A DNA stretch of 64,000 nt from Azotobacter chroococcum (GCF_004339665.1 NZ_SMMU01000007.1:1-64000), one strand, 5' to 3'. Positions 8,925 to 19,740 are shown, numbered from the stretch's first letter. Program-made: numbers and translations. The notes: a model not told the origin generated them from the letters alone.

Positions 8925-10343
8925 TCAGAGGGAGTTCAGGAAGGCCAGGAGGGCTGCGCGCTGGCTGGCGTCGAAGGTCAGGACCCGATCCCGCGCCGCT
9001 TGCGCTTCGCCAGCATGCCAGAGGATCGCTTCCAGCAGATTGCGCGCCCGGCCGTCATGGAGGAGCTGGGTATGGCCGCTGACCCGTTGCGTCAGGCCGA
9101 GGCCCCACAGTGGCGGAGTCCGCCATTCGCGGCCGCTGGCCTCGAATTCCGCACGATTGTCGGCCAGACCGTCGCCCATGTCATGCAGCAGAAGGTCGCT
9201 GTAGGGGCGGATCTGCTGGTTGGCCAGCGCCGGCTCGGCGGCGTCGGGGGCGGTGACGAAGGTGGGGGTGTGGCACTGCGCGCAGCCGGCGCGGTGGAAC
9301 AGCGCCTTGCCGGCCAGTACCTGCGGATCGTCCACGGCGCGCCGGGCCGGCACGCCGAGGTGGCGGGTATAGAACAGCACCCGGGCGAGCAGGTGGTCGT
9401 CGACCTCCGGCATCCCGCCGGTGGCGCTGGCCAGGCAGGCGGCCTGGTTTGCCGTGCAGTTGCTTCCAGGCTGCAGGTGTGTGGAAAGGCCCAGATCGTT
9501 GAGGAAGGCGTCGGCGTTCTGCTGGCTGAGGTTCGGCTGCCCGGCCTTCCAGCCGAAGCGGCCGAGGGCGGTGCTCTGGCTGGCCTGGTCGCGGACCCGG
9601 TTGGGGCGGCCGGAGATGCCGTCGCCGTCGCCGTCGTCGGGATCGGCGTTGGCCAGGATGGCCGCCTCGGGGATCGCCTCCAGCAGGCCGAGGCCGATCA
9701 TCGGCGGGGCGATGCGCAGGGAAAAGCGGGTGTCGGGGTGCAGCGGGCCGTAGCCAAGGCGGTCGAGCTGCAGCCGGGGCCGGCGCAGCTCCACTTCGAA
9801 ACCGTCGGAAAAGCGCAGGCGGTGGCTGTCGTAGCTCAGGCGCACCCTGGCCTCCGGGGTGACGCCGGGCACCGCCATGTCCTGCAGCTGGGTGCCGTAG
9901 GCCGGTTCGGGAACCACGCCGAGACGCTCGACGAAGTGCGCACTGTCCGGCGTCTCGGGGATCGACAGGCGCACCAGCAGGGACACCGCGTTGTCCGCCT
10001 GCGCCTCCGGCGGATGGCCGCGACCGTCGCGGATATGGCAGTTCTGGCAGGCGTTGGTGTTGAACAGCGGGCCGAGGCCGTCGCGGGCGGTGGTGCTGGC
10101 CGGGGCGATCACCCAGGGCTTGCGGAAGAAGCTGTTGCCGACGGCGAAGTCCATGCGCTGCTCGGGCGTCAGGTTGGCCGAGGGCTGGGCGAAGGCGTCC
10201 CGGTCGCTGCGCTGGACGGTGGCGCTGCCGGCCGACAGTGCCTCGCCGGGCTCGGCCCGGCTGAAATCGAGAGACTGTCCGTCGCAGGCGCCGAGGCCGA
10301 GTACCAGCAGCAGGAGGGAAAGACGGTGAAGCGGTGACGGCAT
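8925..10343 (-). CDS. Di-haem oxidoreductase-like lipoprotein (DUF1111/DHOR)
   Basis: A 472-residue periplasmic lipoprotein (lipobox LGLGAC) with two c-type haem motifs: CQNCH about residue 90, and CAQCH in the C-terminal half (RAGCAQCHTPTF). This is the layout of the di-haem oxidoreductase / DUF1111 family, whose members stand beside imelysins in many Proteobacteria. The start MPSPLHRL at 10343 is chosen because it begins the lipoprotein signal. The same frame stays open upstream through the neighbouring imelysin, but that stretch is arginine/glutamine-rich shadow translation. The likely role is electron transfer in iron acquisition; the substrate is not known. Confidence 0.88.
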   Translation of the reverse strand: MPSPLHRLSLLLLVLGLGACDGQSLDFSRAEPGEALSAGSATVQRSDRDAFAQPSANLTPEQRMDFAVGNSFFRKPWVIAPASTTARDGLGPLFNTNACQNCHIRDGRGHPPEAQADNAVSLLVRLSIPETPDSAHFVERLGVVPEPAYGTQLQDMAVPGVTPEARVRLSYDSHRLRFSDGFEVELRRPRLQLDRLGYGPLHPDTRFSLRIAPPMIGLGLLEAIPEAAILANADPDDGDGDGISGRPNRVRDQASQSTALGRFGWKAGQPNLSQQNADAFLNDLGLSTHLQPGSNCTANQAACLASATGGMPEVDDHLLARVLFYTRHLGVPARRAVDDPQVLAGKALFHRAGCAQCHTPTFVTAPDAAEPALANQQIRPYSDLLLHDMGDGLADNRAEFEASGREWRTPPLWGLGLTQRVSGHTQLLHDGRARNLLEAILWHAGEAQAARDRVLTFDASQRAALLAFLNSL

Positions 10344-10399
10344 CGACGGCGTTCCAGGGAGGGGCGCGGCGGTGAGCCGCGCCCGGCAAGCGGCGGGGG

Positions 10400-11725
<1,326 letters not shown>

Positions 11726-11777
11726 GGCGGAAGTCCTTGCGGCGGGGTCGGCGGGGCGCGATGCGCGTTGCGACTAT

Positions 11778-11796
11778 AATGCGAAGGATTTGCATT
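11778..11796. promoter_or_regulatory. Candidate Fur box upstream of the imelysin operon
   Basis: AATGCGAAGGATTTGCATT has inverted AATGC/GCATT ends and resembles Pseudomonas Fur boxes. It lies 53 bp upstream of the first imelysin start codon. Iron control of imelysin clusters is established for the family; its use here is inference. Confidence 0.55.
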
Positions 11797-11844
11797 TTTG
11801 AAAAGTGGACCGATGGCCGATCGCAGCGGTCTAACGGGCGAGCA

Positions 11845-13899
11845 TCAGCTGACGGGCGCCTGGCGGAGCTGTGCCTGGCGGATGAAAGCCGCCAGTTCCG
11901 CCGCCGGCAGCGGCTTGCTGTACAGGTAGCCCTGTCCCTCGTGGCAGTCCTGGCTGATCAGGTAGGCCTCCTGCGCGACGGTTTCCACGCCTTCGGCGGT
12001 CACCTGCTTGCCCAGGCTGCGGGCCAGCTGGATGATGGTGCGGACGATGGTGCCGGCGTCGTGATCCTCGTCGTTGAGCAGGTCCAGGACGAAGCTCTTG
12101 TCGATCTTGATCTTGTCCAGCGGCAGGCTCTTCAGGTAGCTCAGCGAGGAGTAGCCGGTGCCGAAATCGTCAATGGCGATCCGCGCGCCGCAGCGGCGCA
12201 GGCTGCGCAGGTGCCGGGCGGCGACCTGGATGTCCTCCATCAGGCTGGTTTCGGTGACCTCCAGCTCCAGGCTGCCGGCCGGCAGCCGGTAGGTGCGCAG
12301 CAGCCGGTCGATCAGCCGCGGCAGGCCGTCGTGGCGCAGTTGCACGGCGGACAGGTTGACCGCCATGTGCAGTTCGCCGAAGCCCTGGTCATGCCACTCG
12401 CGCAGCTGCCGGCAGGCCTGGTCGAGCACCCACTCGCCGATGGGAATGATGCTGCCGCTGTGTTCGGCGAGCAGCACGAACTGGTCCGGCGGCACCAGGC
12501 CATGGCGCGGATGGCGCCAGCGCAGCAGGGCCTCGACCCCTTCCACCCGCAGGTTCCGGTAGTTCAGCTGCGGCTGGTAGAGCAGTTGCAGCTCGTCGCG
12601 TGCCAGGGCTTCGCGCAGGTCCTTTTCCAGCTCGCGGCGGTGGCGCATCTCGCGGTCGACGCTGGCGATGTAGAACTGGTAGCGGCTGTACGAGCGCTTG
12701 GCCAGGGTCATGGTCTGTTCGGCCTTCTGCAGCAGCTTCTCGGGGGAGCGGCCGTCCTCGGGATAGAGAGTGATGCCGATGCTGGCATGCAGCTGGGCCT
12801 CCTGCTGTTCCAGATGGAAGGGCGCCTCCAGATCGTCGAGGATGGCCTGGGCCAGCTCGGCGGCCATGTAGGGCTCCTCGATATCGGCGCGGACCAGCAC
12901 GAAACGGTCGCCGCCCAGGCGCGCCAGGGCGCCGGGAGCGGTGTCGTGACTGCGCAGGCGGTCGGCCAGGGCCAGCAGCAGCTCGTCGCCGCTCCGGTAG
13001 CAGAACTGCTCGTTGATCGACTTGAAGTCGTCCAGGCCGACGCATAGCACGGCGACGCGCCGCTGGTGGCGGCGCGCATCGACCAGGAGCTGGCCGAGCA
13101 GGCGCAGCAGGTGCTGGCGGTTGGGCAGGCCGGTGAGTACGTCGTAGTAGGCCATGCGCTGCAGGCTGTATTCCGCCTCGTGGCGCAGGCGGGTGTTGCG
13201 CTCGATGGAGGCGAGCAGCTGGTTGGCGGTGCGGATCCACAGCCCCAGCTCGTTCTGCTCGTGGCCCTCGAGCATCGGTAGTTGCCGGGCACCGGGGTGT
13301 TCCGGGTCGATCTGCGCGAGGTTGGCGATGATCCGGTCCAGTGGTCTGCTCAGCAGCCGCTGGTAGATCAGGTAGAGCAGCAGGGCCAGGACCAGGGCGT
13401 GCAGCAGGCCGGAGAGAAAGATGACCTGCGCGCGGGCCAGGAAGTCGTGGCCATAGGCGGTGGTGTCCAGGCTGATGTGCAGGTCGCCGTGGTGAGCGTT
13501 GTCGGGGGGGCGGCCGAGCAGCGGAAGGGCGAAGTGTTGCTCGCGGCCGAGCAGCGCATCGGTCAGGACGTGGCCAGTGAAGACCGGCGGTTCGCGGGAG
13601 CGTTCGGCCAGGGGCGCACCGGAGGGCAGGACGATGCTGGTCGAGGCGACGGACTCGTGATGCAGCAGGCCTTCGACGACCTGCAGGCCCAGCTCCCGGT
13701 CCAGGTTGTCGAGCGCCTGGGACGCGGGCATGCGGAACATGGCGAGGATCTGTTGCGCCTCGTGGTCGATCTGCTGGCGGGTCTTCTGCAGCTCGAAGGC
13801 GATCTGGGCACAGCTAAACAGCAGTCCGAGCAGAAGGGCGCAGAGCAATACCACACGGAGCAGTTTCAGGGACAGGCTGTTGCGCGGGGCCGGCTTCAC
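11845..13899 (-). CDS. bifA: Cyclic-di-GMP phosphodiesterase BifA
   Basis: An inner-membrane protein with two membrane segments (about residues 10-32 and 160-180) around a periplasmic part. A GGDEF domain with a degenerate signature (LARLGGDRF, near residue 330) follows, then an EAL domain with an intact EALLRW motif near 455, LEVTE, and IDDFGTGYSSL. It should break down c-di-GMP and not make it, favouring motility over biofilm. P. aeruginosa BifA has the same build with GGDQF and also lies next to sodB. I take the GTG at 13899 as start: AGGA precedes it and the N-terminus then begins just before NSLSLKLLRVV, as in BifA. An in-frame TTG at 13932 is the alternative. Confidence 0.9.
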   Translation of the reverse strand: MKPAPRNSLSLKLLRVVLLCALLLGLLFSCAQIAFELQKTRQQIDHEAQQILAMFRMPASQALDNLDRELGLQVVEGLLHHESVASTSIVLPSGAPLAERSREPPVFTGHVLTDALLGREQHFALPLLGRPPDNAHHGDLHISLDTTAYGHDFLARAQVIFLSGLLHALVLALLLYLIYQRLLSRPLDRIIANLAQIDPEHPGARQLPMLEGHEQNELGLWIRTANQLLASIERNTRLRHEAEYSLQRMAYYDVLTGLPNRQHLLRLLGQLLVDARRHQRRVAVLCVGLDDFKSINEQFCYRSGDELLLALADRLRSHDTAPGALARLGGDRFVLVRADIEEPYMAAELAQAILDDLEAPFHLEQQEAQLHASIGITLYPEDGRSPEKLLQKAEQTMTLAKRSYSRYQFYIASVDREMRHRRELEKDLREALARDELQLLYQPQLNYRNLRVEGVEALLRWRHPRHGLVPPDQFVLLAEHSGSIIPIGEWVLDQACRQLREWHDQGFGELHMAVNLSAVQLRHDGLPRLIDRLLRTYRLPAGSLELEVTETSLMEDIQVAARHLRSLRRCGARIAIDDFGTGYSSLSYLKSLPLDKIKIDKSFVLDLLNDEDHDAGTIVRTIIQLARSLGKQVTAEGVETVAQEAYLISQDCHEGQGYLYSKPLPAAELAAFIRQAQLRQAPVS

Positions 13900-14007
13900 A
13901 TGAGGGTCCTGGTGGAGTACCGCCTCGGTCAAGTATTGGCACGCCTCGAGTAGACGTCAAAAACTGCTTGTTTTGCAGTGCAAAAGAGTTTTTTCGCTAC
14001 CAGAAAC

Positions 14008-14035
14008 GAGAAAACCCGACCGGAGTCGGGTTTTC
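14008..14035 (-). terminator. Rho-independent terminator of sodB
   Basis: A hairpin with stem AAAACCCGAC/GTCGGGTTTT and a 4-nt loop lies just after the sodB stop. On the minus strand it is followed by a T-rich run. Confidence 0.85.
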
Positions 14036-14052
14036 TGCGGCAAGCGGGGAAA

Positions 14053-14634
14053 TCAGGCGGCGTAGTTGGCGGCCACGAAGTCCCAGTTGACCAGGCTCCA
14101 GAACGCCTCGACGTACTTCGGACGCAGGTTGCGGTAGTCGATGTAGTAGGCGTGTTCCCAGACGTCGCAGGTCAGCAGCGGGGTGTCGCCGCTGGTCAGC
14201 GGGCAGCCGGCGCCGATGGTGCTGGCCAGGGCCAGGGAGCCGTCGGCCTTCTTCACCAGCCAGGCCCAGCCGGAGCCGAAGGTGCCGATGGCGGTCTTGG
14301 TGAACTCTTCCTTGAACTTGTCGAAGGAGCCGAAGGCGGCGTTGATGGCGTCGGCCAGGGCGCCGGTCGGCTGACCGCCACCATTGGGCTTCATGCCGTT
14401 CCAGTAGAAGGTGTGGTTCCACACCTGGGCGGCGTTGTTGAAGATGCCGCCGGAGGAGGTCTTGACGATGTCTTCCAGGCTCTTGCCTTCGAACTCGGTG
14501 CCCGGGATCAGGTTGTTCAGGTTCACCACGTAGGTGTTGTGGTGCTTGCCGTAGTGGTATTCCAGGGTCTCGGCGGAAATGTACGGCTCGAGGGCGTTTT
14601 TCTCGTAAGGCAGCGGCGGCAGTTCAAAAGCCAT
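14053..14634 (-). CDS. sodB: Iron superoxide dismutase
   Basis: A 193-residue cytoplasmic enzyme that turns superoxide into oxygen and hydrogen peroxide. The metal ligands expected of the family are present: HYGKHH (residue about 27), NHTFYW (about 74) and [11 protein letters not shown] near the C-terminus. The length and the [10 protein letters not shown] motif favour the iron form. The start [13 protein letters not shown] at 14634 has GGAG about 6 nt upstream; earlier in-frame codons give no family sequence. It has its own strong terminator. Confidence 0.96.
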   Translation of the reverse strand: MAFELPPLPYEKNALEPYISAETLEYHYGKHHNTYVVNLNNLIPGTEFEGKSLEDIVKTSSGGIFNNAAQVWNHTFYWNGMKPNGGGQPTGALADAINAAFGSFDKFKEEFTKTAIGTFGSGWAWLVKKADGSLALASTIGAGCPLTSGDTPLLTCDVWEHAYYIDYRNLRPKYVEAFWSLVNWDFVAANYAA

Positions 14635-14882
14635 GATCAACTCTCCATCTTCATCAGGTCGTGGGACACGCGGCATGGGCGCGACCGGTTCGGGTGCTGC
14701 TTGGAGCGGGGCGCGAGGCGCCGTAGGCCAAGGATCATAGCACCGGGGTTGCGACATATCCACGCAGCATGCGTGTGGGAAAGCCCATGCTAGAGCCCCG
14801 TTGCCGCAGGGCCGACAACCCGGCCGGCGGCCCGAATCGCTATACTGCAGGACCTCTCGGCCGTGCCTTTGCGAAGATTCCC

Positions 14883-15794
14883 ATGCGCAACGATTCCTTC
14901 GATGAAGTGGAGCATATCCCCAGCCTGCGAACGGAGGTTCGCGGCCTGGATTCGCGCCATGCCGCGCCCGACGAGGCGCCGCCGGCACGCCGGGCCGGCA
15001 ACGGTTTCCTCTGGGCGCTGGTCGTTGCGCTGGCCCTCGCCCTGGGCGGGCTCGGCTGGTGGAGCCAGCAGCGCCTCGCGCTGATGGAGCAGCAGCTGGT
15101 GGCGACCCAGGAAAGCTTCGCGCGGATCAGCGAGGATGCGGCGCTGCGCATCCAGAACATCAGCGGCAAGGTGGTGGCCGCCGAGTCCAGTGCGACCACC
15201 GGCAGCGAGAGCCTGAAGCTGCAGATACGCCAGCTGGAGGGCCGTCTGGCCGAGCAGGACAAGCGCCAGCAGGCGCTGCAGGCCCGCCAGGAGGAGCAGG
15301 ATCTGCGCCTCGGGCAGTTGGCCGGAGACCTGCAGAAGCAGCAGGGGCTGGCTGTGGAGCTGGTAGCCCAGCTGGACGGCCGGCTGCGCCAGCTCGACGA
15401 GCGGCTGCAGGCGCTCGTCGGCGAGCAGGCGGCGTTGAAGAGCCAGCAGACCGACCAGGAGCAGCGGCTGGCCGAACGGCTGGGCGGTCTCGCCGGGGAG
15501 GTGGCGGCGCTGAAGGAGCAGCAGGCCGGGCAGGAGCAACGGTTGGGCGCACGCTTGAATGGTCTGGATGGGGAGATGGCGGCGCTGAAGAAGCGCAGCG
15601 ATCCGGCGCCGGCCATCGGCCGTCTCGAGCAGGAACTGCTGGTGCTGCGCAGCGAACTGGACAACCGGCCGACCCCGCGCAGCGGCGTCGCCGATACCGC
15701 CGAGTTCGACGCCTTCCGCGCGCAGACCACGCGCAGCTTCACCGCCCTGCAGAGCCAGATGCGCAGCCTGCAGCAACAACTTCACGGGCGCTGA
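14883..15794 (+). CDS. Membrane-anchored coiled-coil protein
   Basis: A 303-residue protein of unknown function. It has a short cytoplasmic start, one membrane segment (about residues 40-60: [19 protein letters not shown]), then a long coiled coil rich in glutamine, glutamate and leucine ([12 protein letters not shown]-type heptads). The first ATG giving a sensible N-terminus ([15 protein letters not shown]) is used; its ribosome site is weak. It is transcribed away from sodB and converges on xenB. It is a structural or scaffolding membrane protein by appearance only. Confidence 0.75.
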   Translation: MRNDSFDEVEHIPSLRTEVRGLDSRHAAPDEAPPARRAGNGFLWALVVALALALGGLGWWSQQRLALMEQQLVATQESFARISEDAALRIQNISGKVVAAESSATTGSESLKLQIRQLEGRLAEQDKRQQALQARQEEQDLRLGQLAGDLQKQQGLAVELVAQLDGRLRQLDERLQALVGEQAALKSQQTDQEQRLAERLGGLAGEVAALKEQQAGQEQRLGARLNGLDGEMAALKKRSDPAPAIGRLEQELLVLRSELDNRPTPRSGVADTAEFDAFRAQTTRSFTALQSQMRSLQQQLHGR

Positions 15795-15850
15795 ATCGGC
15801 ACCGGCTGGCCCGGTCTGGCCGGCGGACCGAACCGGGCGGTGGGTTGGGC

Positions 15851-16900
15851 TTACAGGATCGGATAGTCCAGGTAGCCCTGCGGGCCCGAGCCGTAGAAGG
15901 TGTCCGGATGCGCCTCGTTGAGCGGCGCGTCGGTTGCCAGGCGTGCGGGCAGGTCGGGGTTGGCGATGAAGGGAATGCCGAAGGCCACGGCATCGGCCTT
16001 GCCCTCGGCCAGCCAGCGGTTGGCCTGTTCCCTCGTGAAGCGCTCGTTGGCGATCACCACGCCGCCGAAGGCCTGCTTGAGCTGCGGCGTCAGGCTGTCG
16101 GCGTCTTCCTTCTCGCGGGTGCAGAGAAAGGCGATGCCGCGCCTGCCCAGCTCGCGGGCCACGTAGCCGAAGGTTTCAGCACGGTTGGCGTCGCCCATGT
16201 CGTGCAGGTCGGCACGTGGCGCCAGATGCACGCCGACTCGCCCGGCACCCCATACGGAAACGGCTGCATCGGTCACTTCCAGCAGCAGGCGGGCGCGGTT
16301 TTCCAGGCTGCCGCCGTACTGGTCGGCGCGCTGGTTGGTGCTGTCCTGCAGGAACTGGTCGAGCAGGTAGCCGTTGGCGCCGTGGATTTCCACGCCGTCG
16401 AAGCCGGCGGCCTTGGCATTTTCGGCGCCTTTGCGGTAGGCCTCGACGATGCCGGCGATCTCGGCGGTTTCCAGGGCGCGCGGGGTCTCGAAGGCCTTCA
16501 TCGGGCGGATCAGGCTGACATGGCCCTTGGGCTGGATGGCGCTCGGCGCCACCGGCAGTTCGCCGTTCAGGTAGAGCGGATCGGAGATCCGTCCGACGTG
16601 CCAGAGCTGCAGGACGATGCGTCCGCCAGCGGCATGCACCGCCTGGGTGACGTTCCTCCAGCCGGCGACCTGCTCTTGCGACCAGATGCCGGGCGTGTCG
16701 GGATAGCCGACACCCATCGGACAGACCGAGGTGGCTTCACTGATGATCAGGCCGGCGCTGGCGCGCTGCACGTAGTACTCGGCCATCAGCGCGCCCGGCA
16801 CGCGGCCGGGCTCGGCGCGGCAGCGGGTCAGCGGGGCCATGACGATACGGTTGGGCAGTTCGAGGTCGCCGATCTTGATCGGCTCGAAGAGTGTGCTCAT
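15851..16900 (-). CDS. xenB: Old-yellow-enzyme flavin reductase (xenobiotic reductase B type)
   Basis: A 349-residue FMN-dependent NAD(P)H oxidoreductase of the OYE/NemA family. It reduces activated alkenes, N-ethylmaleimide-like compounds and nitro-esters. Visible are APLTRC near residue 22 (active-site cysteine), HGANGYLLDQFL (substrate-binding His/Asn region), YGGSLENRARLLLEV and the C-terminal FIANPDLPARL phosphate-binding part. Length and motifs match Pseudomonas XenB closely. GAGAGGA precedes the ATG. It lies 83 bp after a same-strand ArsR-type repressor gene that probably controls it. Confidence 0.9.
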   Translation of the reverse strand: MSTLFEPIKIGDLELPNRIVMAPLTRCRAEPGRVPGALMAEYYVQRASAGLIISEATSVCPMGVGYPDTPGIWSQEQVAGWRNVTQAVHAAGGRIVLQLWHVGRISDPLYLNGELPVAPSAIQPKGHVSLIRPMKAFETPRALETAEIAGIVEAYRKGAENAKAAGFDGVEIHGANGYLLDQFLQDSTNQRADQYGGSLENRARLLLEVTDAAVSVWGAGRVGVHLAPRADLHDMGDANRAETFGYVARELGRRGIAFLCTREKEDADSLTPQLKQAFGGVVIANERFTREQANRWLAEGKADAVAFGIPFIANPDLPARLATDAPLNEAHPDTFYGSGPQGYLDYPIL

Positions 16901-16983
16901 GGATGGTCCTCTCAGGGGTTCGATCGGATGGTCGGGGCCGTCGGTCAGGCTGCACCTTCGGCAGAGGTGGGCAAGGCGCGTGC

Positions 16984-17286
16984 TTACAGCGCGTCGTGAA
17001 GCTGTTCGAGAAAGGTCTGGATAGCTGCTTCGTTGCGCTTGAAGAAACACCACTGGCCGACCTTGCGCACGCTGACCAGCCCGGCGCGCTGCAGGGTCGC
17101 CAGGTGGGCCGAGACGGTGGACTGGGACAGCCCGGTGCGCTGGTCGATCTGGCCGGCGCAGACGCCGAGTTCCAGGGAGTGCTCCTGGTTGGGGAAGTAG
17201 CGCTCGGGCTCCTTCAGCCACTGCAGGATCTGCCGGCGCACGGGGTGCGCCAGGGCCTTGTAGATCTCGTCGAAGTCGTTGGGCAT
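16984..17286 (-). CDS. ArsR-family winged-helix regulator
   Basis: A 100-residue dimeric repressor with a winged-helix domain (ALAHPVRRQILQWL, then the recognition helix TGLSQSTVSAHLATLQRAGL and a wing with VRKVGQWCFF). Two cysteines, one in VCAGQ and one in QWCFFKR, could sense electrophiles or redox change, which would suit control of a xenB-type reductase. It is cotranscribed with xenB and probably binds the palindrome at 17330-17353 in the divergent promoter region shared with acpH. Confidence 0.88.
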   Translation of the reverse strand: MPNDFDEIYKALAHPVRRQILQWLKEPERYFPNQEHSLELGVCAGQIDQRTGLSQSTVSAHLATLQRAGLVSVRKVGQWCFFKRNEAAIQTFLEQLHDAL

Positions 17287-17329
17287 GGAATGGTCCTGCC
17301 AGGGTGAATCGTGTTGGGACGAATCTTAT

Positions 17330-17353
17330 ATTGTCATATCGCGATATAGCAAT
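17330..17353. promoter_or_regulatory. 24-bp palindromic operator between arsR-type gene and acpH
   Basis: An inverted repeat whose perfect core is ATATCGCGATAT, flanked by ATTG and CAAT that also pair across the centre; only the two positions on each side between core and flank mismatch. It lies 44 bp upstream of the regulator start codon. ArsR-family operators are dyads of this kind; autoregulation is inferred. Confidence 0.65.
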
Positions 17354-17406
17354 GCTGGCGCGTGGCTGTCGTCGTGCCGGCCGGCGATCCGGGCTAGACT
17401 TCCGCC

Positions 17407-17988
17407 ATGAACTACTTGGCCCATCTCCATCTGGGCGGCCCGCAACCGGCCGACCTGCTCGGCAGCCTCTACGGCGATTTCGTCAAGGGCCCGCTGCAGG
17501 GGCGCTGGCCCGCGGATATCGAGGCCGCCATCCGCCTGCACCGGCGCATCGATGCCTTCACCGACAGCCATCCGCGGGTGTGCCAGGCCCGGGCGCGCTT
17601 TCCCGAGGCGCGACGCCGCTATGCCGGCATCCTCCTGGACGTGTTCTTCGACCACTGCCTGGCTTGCCACTGGAGCGACTATGCGCAGGAGCCGCTGCCG
17701 GCCTTCACCGCGCGGGTCTACGCGCTGCTCGCCGGCGAGGCGCAGCTGCCCGGCCGGCTGGCCGGGCTGGCGCCGCGCATGGCGCAGCAGGACTGGCTGG
17801 GCAGCTACCGCGACTTCGCCGTGCTGGAGCGGGTGCTGCTGGGCATGCAGCGGCGCCTGTCGCGCCCGGAAGGGCTGGCCGGCGCGCTGGACGAGCTGGA
17901 GCAGCTCTATCGGCCGCTGAGCGACGACTTCCGGGTCTTCTATCCGCAGTTGCAGGAGTTCGCCCTGACGCAACGGGGCGAGTCCTGA
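17407..17988 (+). CDS. acpH: Acyl-carrier-protein phosphodiesterase
   Basis: A 193-residue cytoplasmic enzyme that removes the phosphopantetheine arm from acyl carrier protein. The start MNYLAHLHLG, GDFVKGPLQGRW and IRLHRRIDAFTDSH are the HD-like metal-site motifs of the AcpH/DUF479 family. Length is normal. It converges with olsA, whose stop lies 4 bp away. It is divergent from the ArsR-type regulator and may share its operator region. Confidence 0.93.
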   Translation: MNYLAHLHLGGPQPADLLGSLYGDFVKGPLQGRWPADIEAAIRLHRRIDAFTDSHPRVCQARARFPEARRRYAGILLDVFFDHCLACHWSDYAQEPLPAFTARVYALLAGEAQLPGRLAGLAPRMAQQDWLGSYRDFAVLERVLLGMQRRLSRPEGLAGALDELEQLYRPLSDDFRVFYPQLQEFALTQRGES

Positions 17989-17992
17989 TCCT

Positions 17993-18763
17993 TCAGGCGG
18001 CGACCGGCAAGGCTGCGGGGCTGCCGAACAGGCGCTCGGCGATCGCCGTGTGTGCCTGGCGGCTCAGTTCGGTGCGGCTGAGGCCCTGGCTGTCCAGCGG
18101 CGGCAGCAGGTGGATTTCCACCTCGCTGCATTCGCTGCGCAGCAGGCGCAGCAGGTGCGAAAGCAGATCGTCGTCGCCGATGAAGGGGGCGACCGGGTCG
18201 ACTGCCCCGTCGCGCAGGTAGCGGATCGCTACCGGCTGCACCGGCACCTGCGCCTCCACCGCGCTGGCCAGCAGGCGACTGTGGAAGCTGCGCAGGCTGC
18301 GCCCGTCGGTGGTGGTGCCCTCGGGGAAGATCAACAGGTCGTGGCCGTGCTGTAGGTGGCGCAGCAGCTGGCTCCTGACCAGGCCGCTGTCGCCCGCGCC
18401 GCGGCGGATGAACAGCGTTCCGGCCTTGTGCGCCAGCCAGCCGGCCAGCGGCCAGCTGCGCACCTCGGACTTGGACAGGAAGGACAGCGGGACGAGCCCG
18501 CCGAGCAGGGGGATGTCGGTCCAGGAGACATGGTTGCCGACCCACAGCATGGGCCGCTCGGGCAACTGGCCGTGCAGGCTCAGGCGAAAGGGCAGGGCGG
18601 CGGCCAGCTGGGCGAGGAAGCGGCGGGTCAGGCGTTGGCGCAGGGCCATCAGCTCGTTGCGCCTGAAGCGTTCCAGCAGGCTGACCCAGCCGGCCATGGC
18701 CAGGCCGAGGGCGAGCACCGCCAGCAGGCGGAGGAGGCGGCTGTAGAAGCGGAGTTTCTTCAT
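17993..18763 (-). CDS. olsA: Lyso-ornithine lipid O-acyltransferase
   Basis: A 256-residue membrane acyltransferase of the PlsC family. It carries GNHVSWTDI (NHX4D catalytic motif) and LLIFPEGTTTDG (FPEGT substrate motif), preceded by an N-terminal membrane segment. With OlsB upstream it makes ornithine lipids, phosphate-free membrane lipids used under phosphate limitation. The ATG at 18763 (GAGA just upstream) is preferred over a TTG at 18775. It is downstream of olsB on the same strand with a hairpin between them. Confidence 0.88.
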   Translation of the reverse strand: MKKLRFYSRLLRLLAVLALGLAMAGWVSLLERFRRNELMALRQRLTRRFLAQLAAALPFRLSLHGQLPERPMLWVGNHVSWTDIPLLGGLVPLSFLSKSEVRSWPLAGWLAHKAGTLFIRRGAGDSGLVRSQLLRHLQHGHDLLIFPEGTTTDGRSLRSFHSRLLASAVEAQVPVQPVAIRYLRDGAVDPVAPFIGDDDLLSHLLRLLRSECSEVEIHLLPPLDSQGLSRTELSRQAHTAIAERLFGSPAALPVAA

Positions 18764-18785
18764 GGGTTCTCGCAAGGCAGGACAA

Positions 18786-18823
18786 TGACGGACAGGGCGC
18801 CGCTCCGGGCGTCCTGTCCGTCA
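18786..18823 (-). terminator. Hairpin between olsB and olsA
   Basis: A perfect 11-bp stem (TGACGGACAGG and its complement) with a GC-rich inner loop lies in the 73-bp gap. No U-run follows, so it may trim or attenuate olsB-olsA read-through rather than stop it. Confidence 0.5.
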
Positions 18824-18836
18824 CACGGGATATGGG

Positions 18837-19595
18837 TCAGACGGCGGCCTTGAAATGACGGGCGTAGCGGGGGCACAGCTCGTCGCGCTTGAGCAGGATG
18901 AACACATCGGCCACCTGGAAGTCCTGGTCCCAGCAGGGTTCGCCGCAGACCTTGGCGCCCAGGCGCATGTAGGCCTTGAGCAGCGGTGGCAGTTCGGCGG
19001 TGACGTTGCCGGGCAGTTCGAGGCGCGGCAGCGGGGTCCTGGGTTCGGCGCGCAGCTGCGCGGTGCACAGGTGGCGTTCGCGCAGGCGCTGCATGACCGC
19101 CTGGGCCTGGATGCCGCCATCCTTCATGGGGATGCTGGCGCAGCCCATCAGATAGCGGTAGCCGCCCTCGTTGAGCACCTCGGCCAGCTCGCTCCAGAGC
19201 ACGGCGATGGTGGCGCCGTTGCGATAGCCGGGGGCGACGCAGGTGCGGCCGATCTCCAGCAGCGGGCCCTGCAGGCGGGCCAGACCATGGAGGCTGAATT
19301 CCTCTTCGCTGTAGAAGCGTCCGAGGCCGGCGGCGGCCCGGTGGTCGAGCAGCCGGGTGGTGGCGACCAGCTCGCCGCTGGCGAGGTCGCGCACGCCGAT
19401 GTGGCTGCAGTGCGGATCGTAGTCGTCCATGTCCAGCCCCAGTTCGGCGCCCTTGAGCTTGGCGTCGAATTCCGTGCTGAACACGCGAAAGCGCAGGGCC
19501 TGGGCCTCGCGCAGGGCATGCGCGCCGAGCAAGCGTTCGGCGCGCAACCGGCGTTCTGGGGTCTTGCGTTCGGAGGTGAGGGCACCGTGGGTCAT
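18837..19595 (-). CDS. olsB: L-ornithine N-acyltransferase
   Basis: A 252-residue GNAT-like acyltransferase that joins a 3-hydroxy fatty acid from ACP to ornithine, the first step of ornithine lipid synthesis. The family features seen are [10 protein letters not shown] near residue 35, [19 protein letters not shown] in the middle and [11 protein letters not shown] later. The start ATG has GGAG upstream. The gene is followed by olsA, completing the pathway. It is divergent from the diiron-type hydrolase at 19870. Confidence 0.92.
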   Translation of the reverse strand: MTHGALTSERKTPERRLRAERLLGAHALREAQALRFRVFSTEFDAKLKGAELGLDMDDYDPHCSHIGVRDLASGELVATTRLLDHRAAAGLGRFYSEEEFSLHGLARLQGPLLEIGRTCVAPGYRNGATIAVLWSELAEVLNEGGYRYLMGCASIPMKDGGIQAQAVMQRLRERHLCTAQLRAEPRTPLPRLELPGNVTAELPPLLKAYMRLGAKVCGEPCWDQDFQVADVFILLKRDELCPRYARHFKAAV

Positions 19596-19726
19596 AGGGG
19601 TCTCCGTGAGCCGCCTGATGCGCTTCGGCAGGACGCGCCCCGCGGCGGCGGCGCGTCCTGACCGGCTGCTGTCGTTGTGGGGTCGGATCGACTTGGTCGG
19701 GTACGCTCAAGCTAGGCGGGGGCGGT

Positions 19727-19740
19727 GTCACGTCCGTGAC
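19727..19740. promoter_or_regulatory. Palindrome in the olsB / metallo-hydrolase divergent region
   Basis: GTCACGTCCGTGAC has perfect 6-bp arms, and a further GCGTGAC half site lies about 15 bp on. It is positioned between two divergent start codons. It looks like a regulator site; no protein is assigned. Confidence 0.4.

Noticed and set aside
7725-10337. An 870-codon plus-strand open frame opposite the imelysin cluster
   Set aside because: High-GC shadow of the minus-strand genes; no family sequence and no ribosome site.
11845-13899. BifA as an active diguanylate cyclase
   Set aside because: The signature reads GGDRF, not GGDEF/GGEEF; only the EAL domain looks competent.
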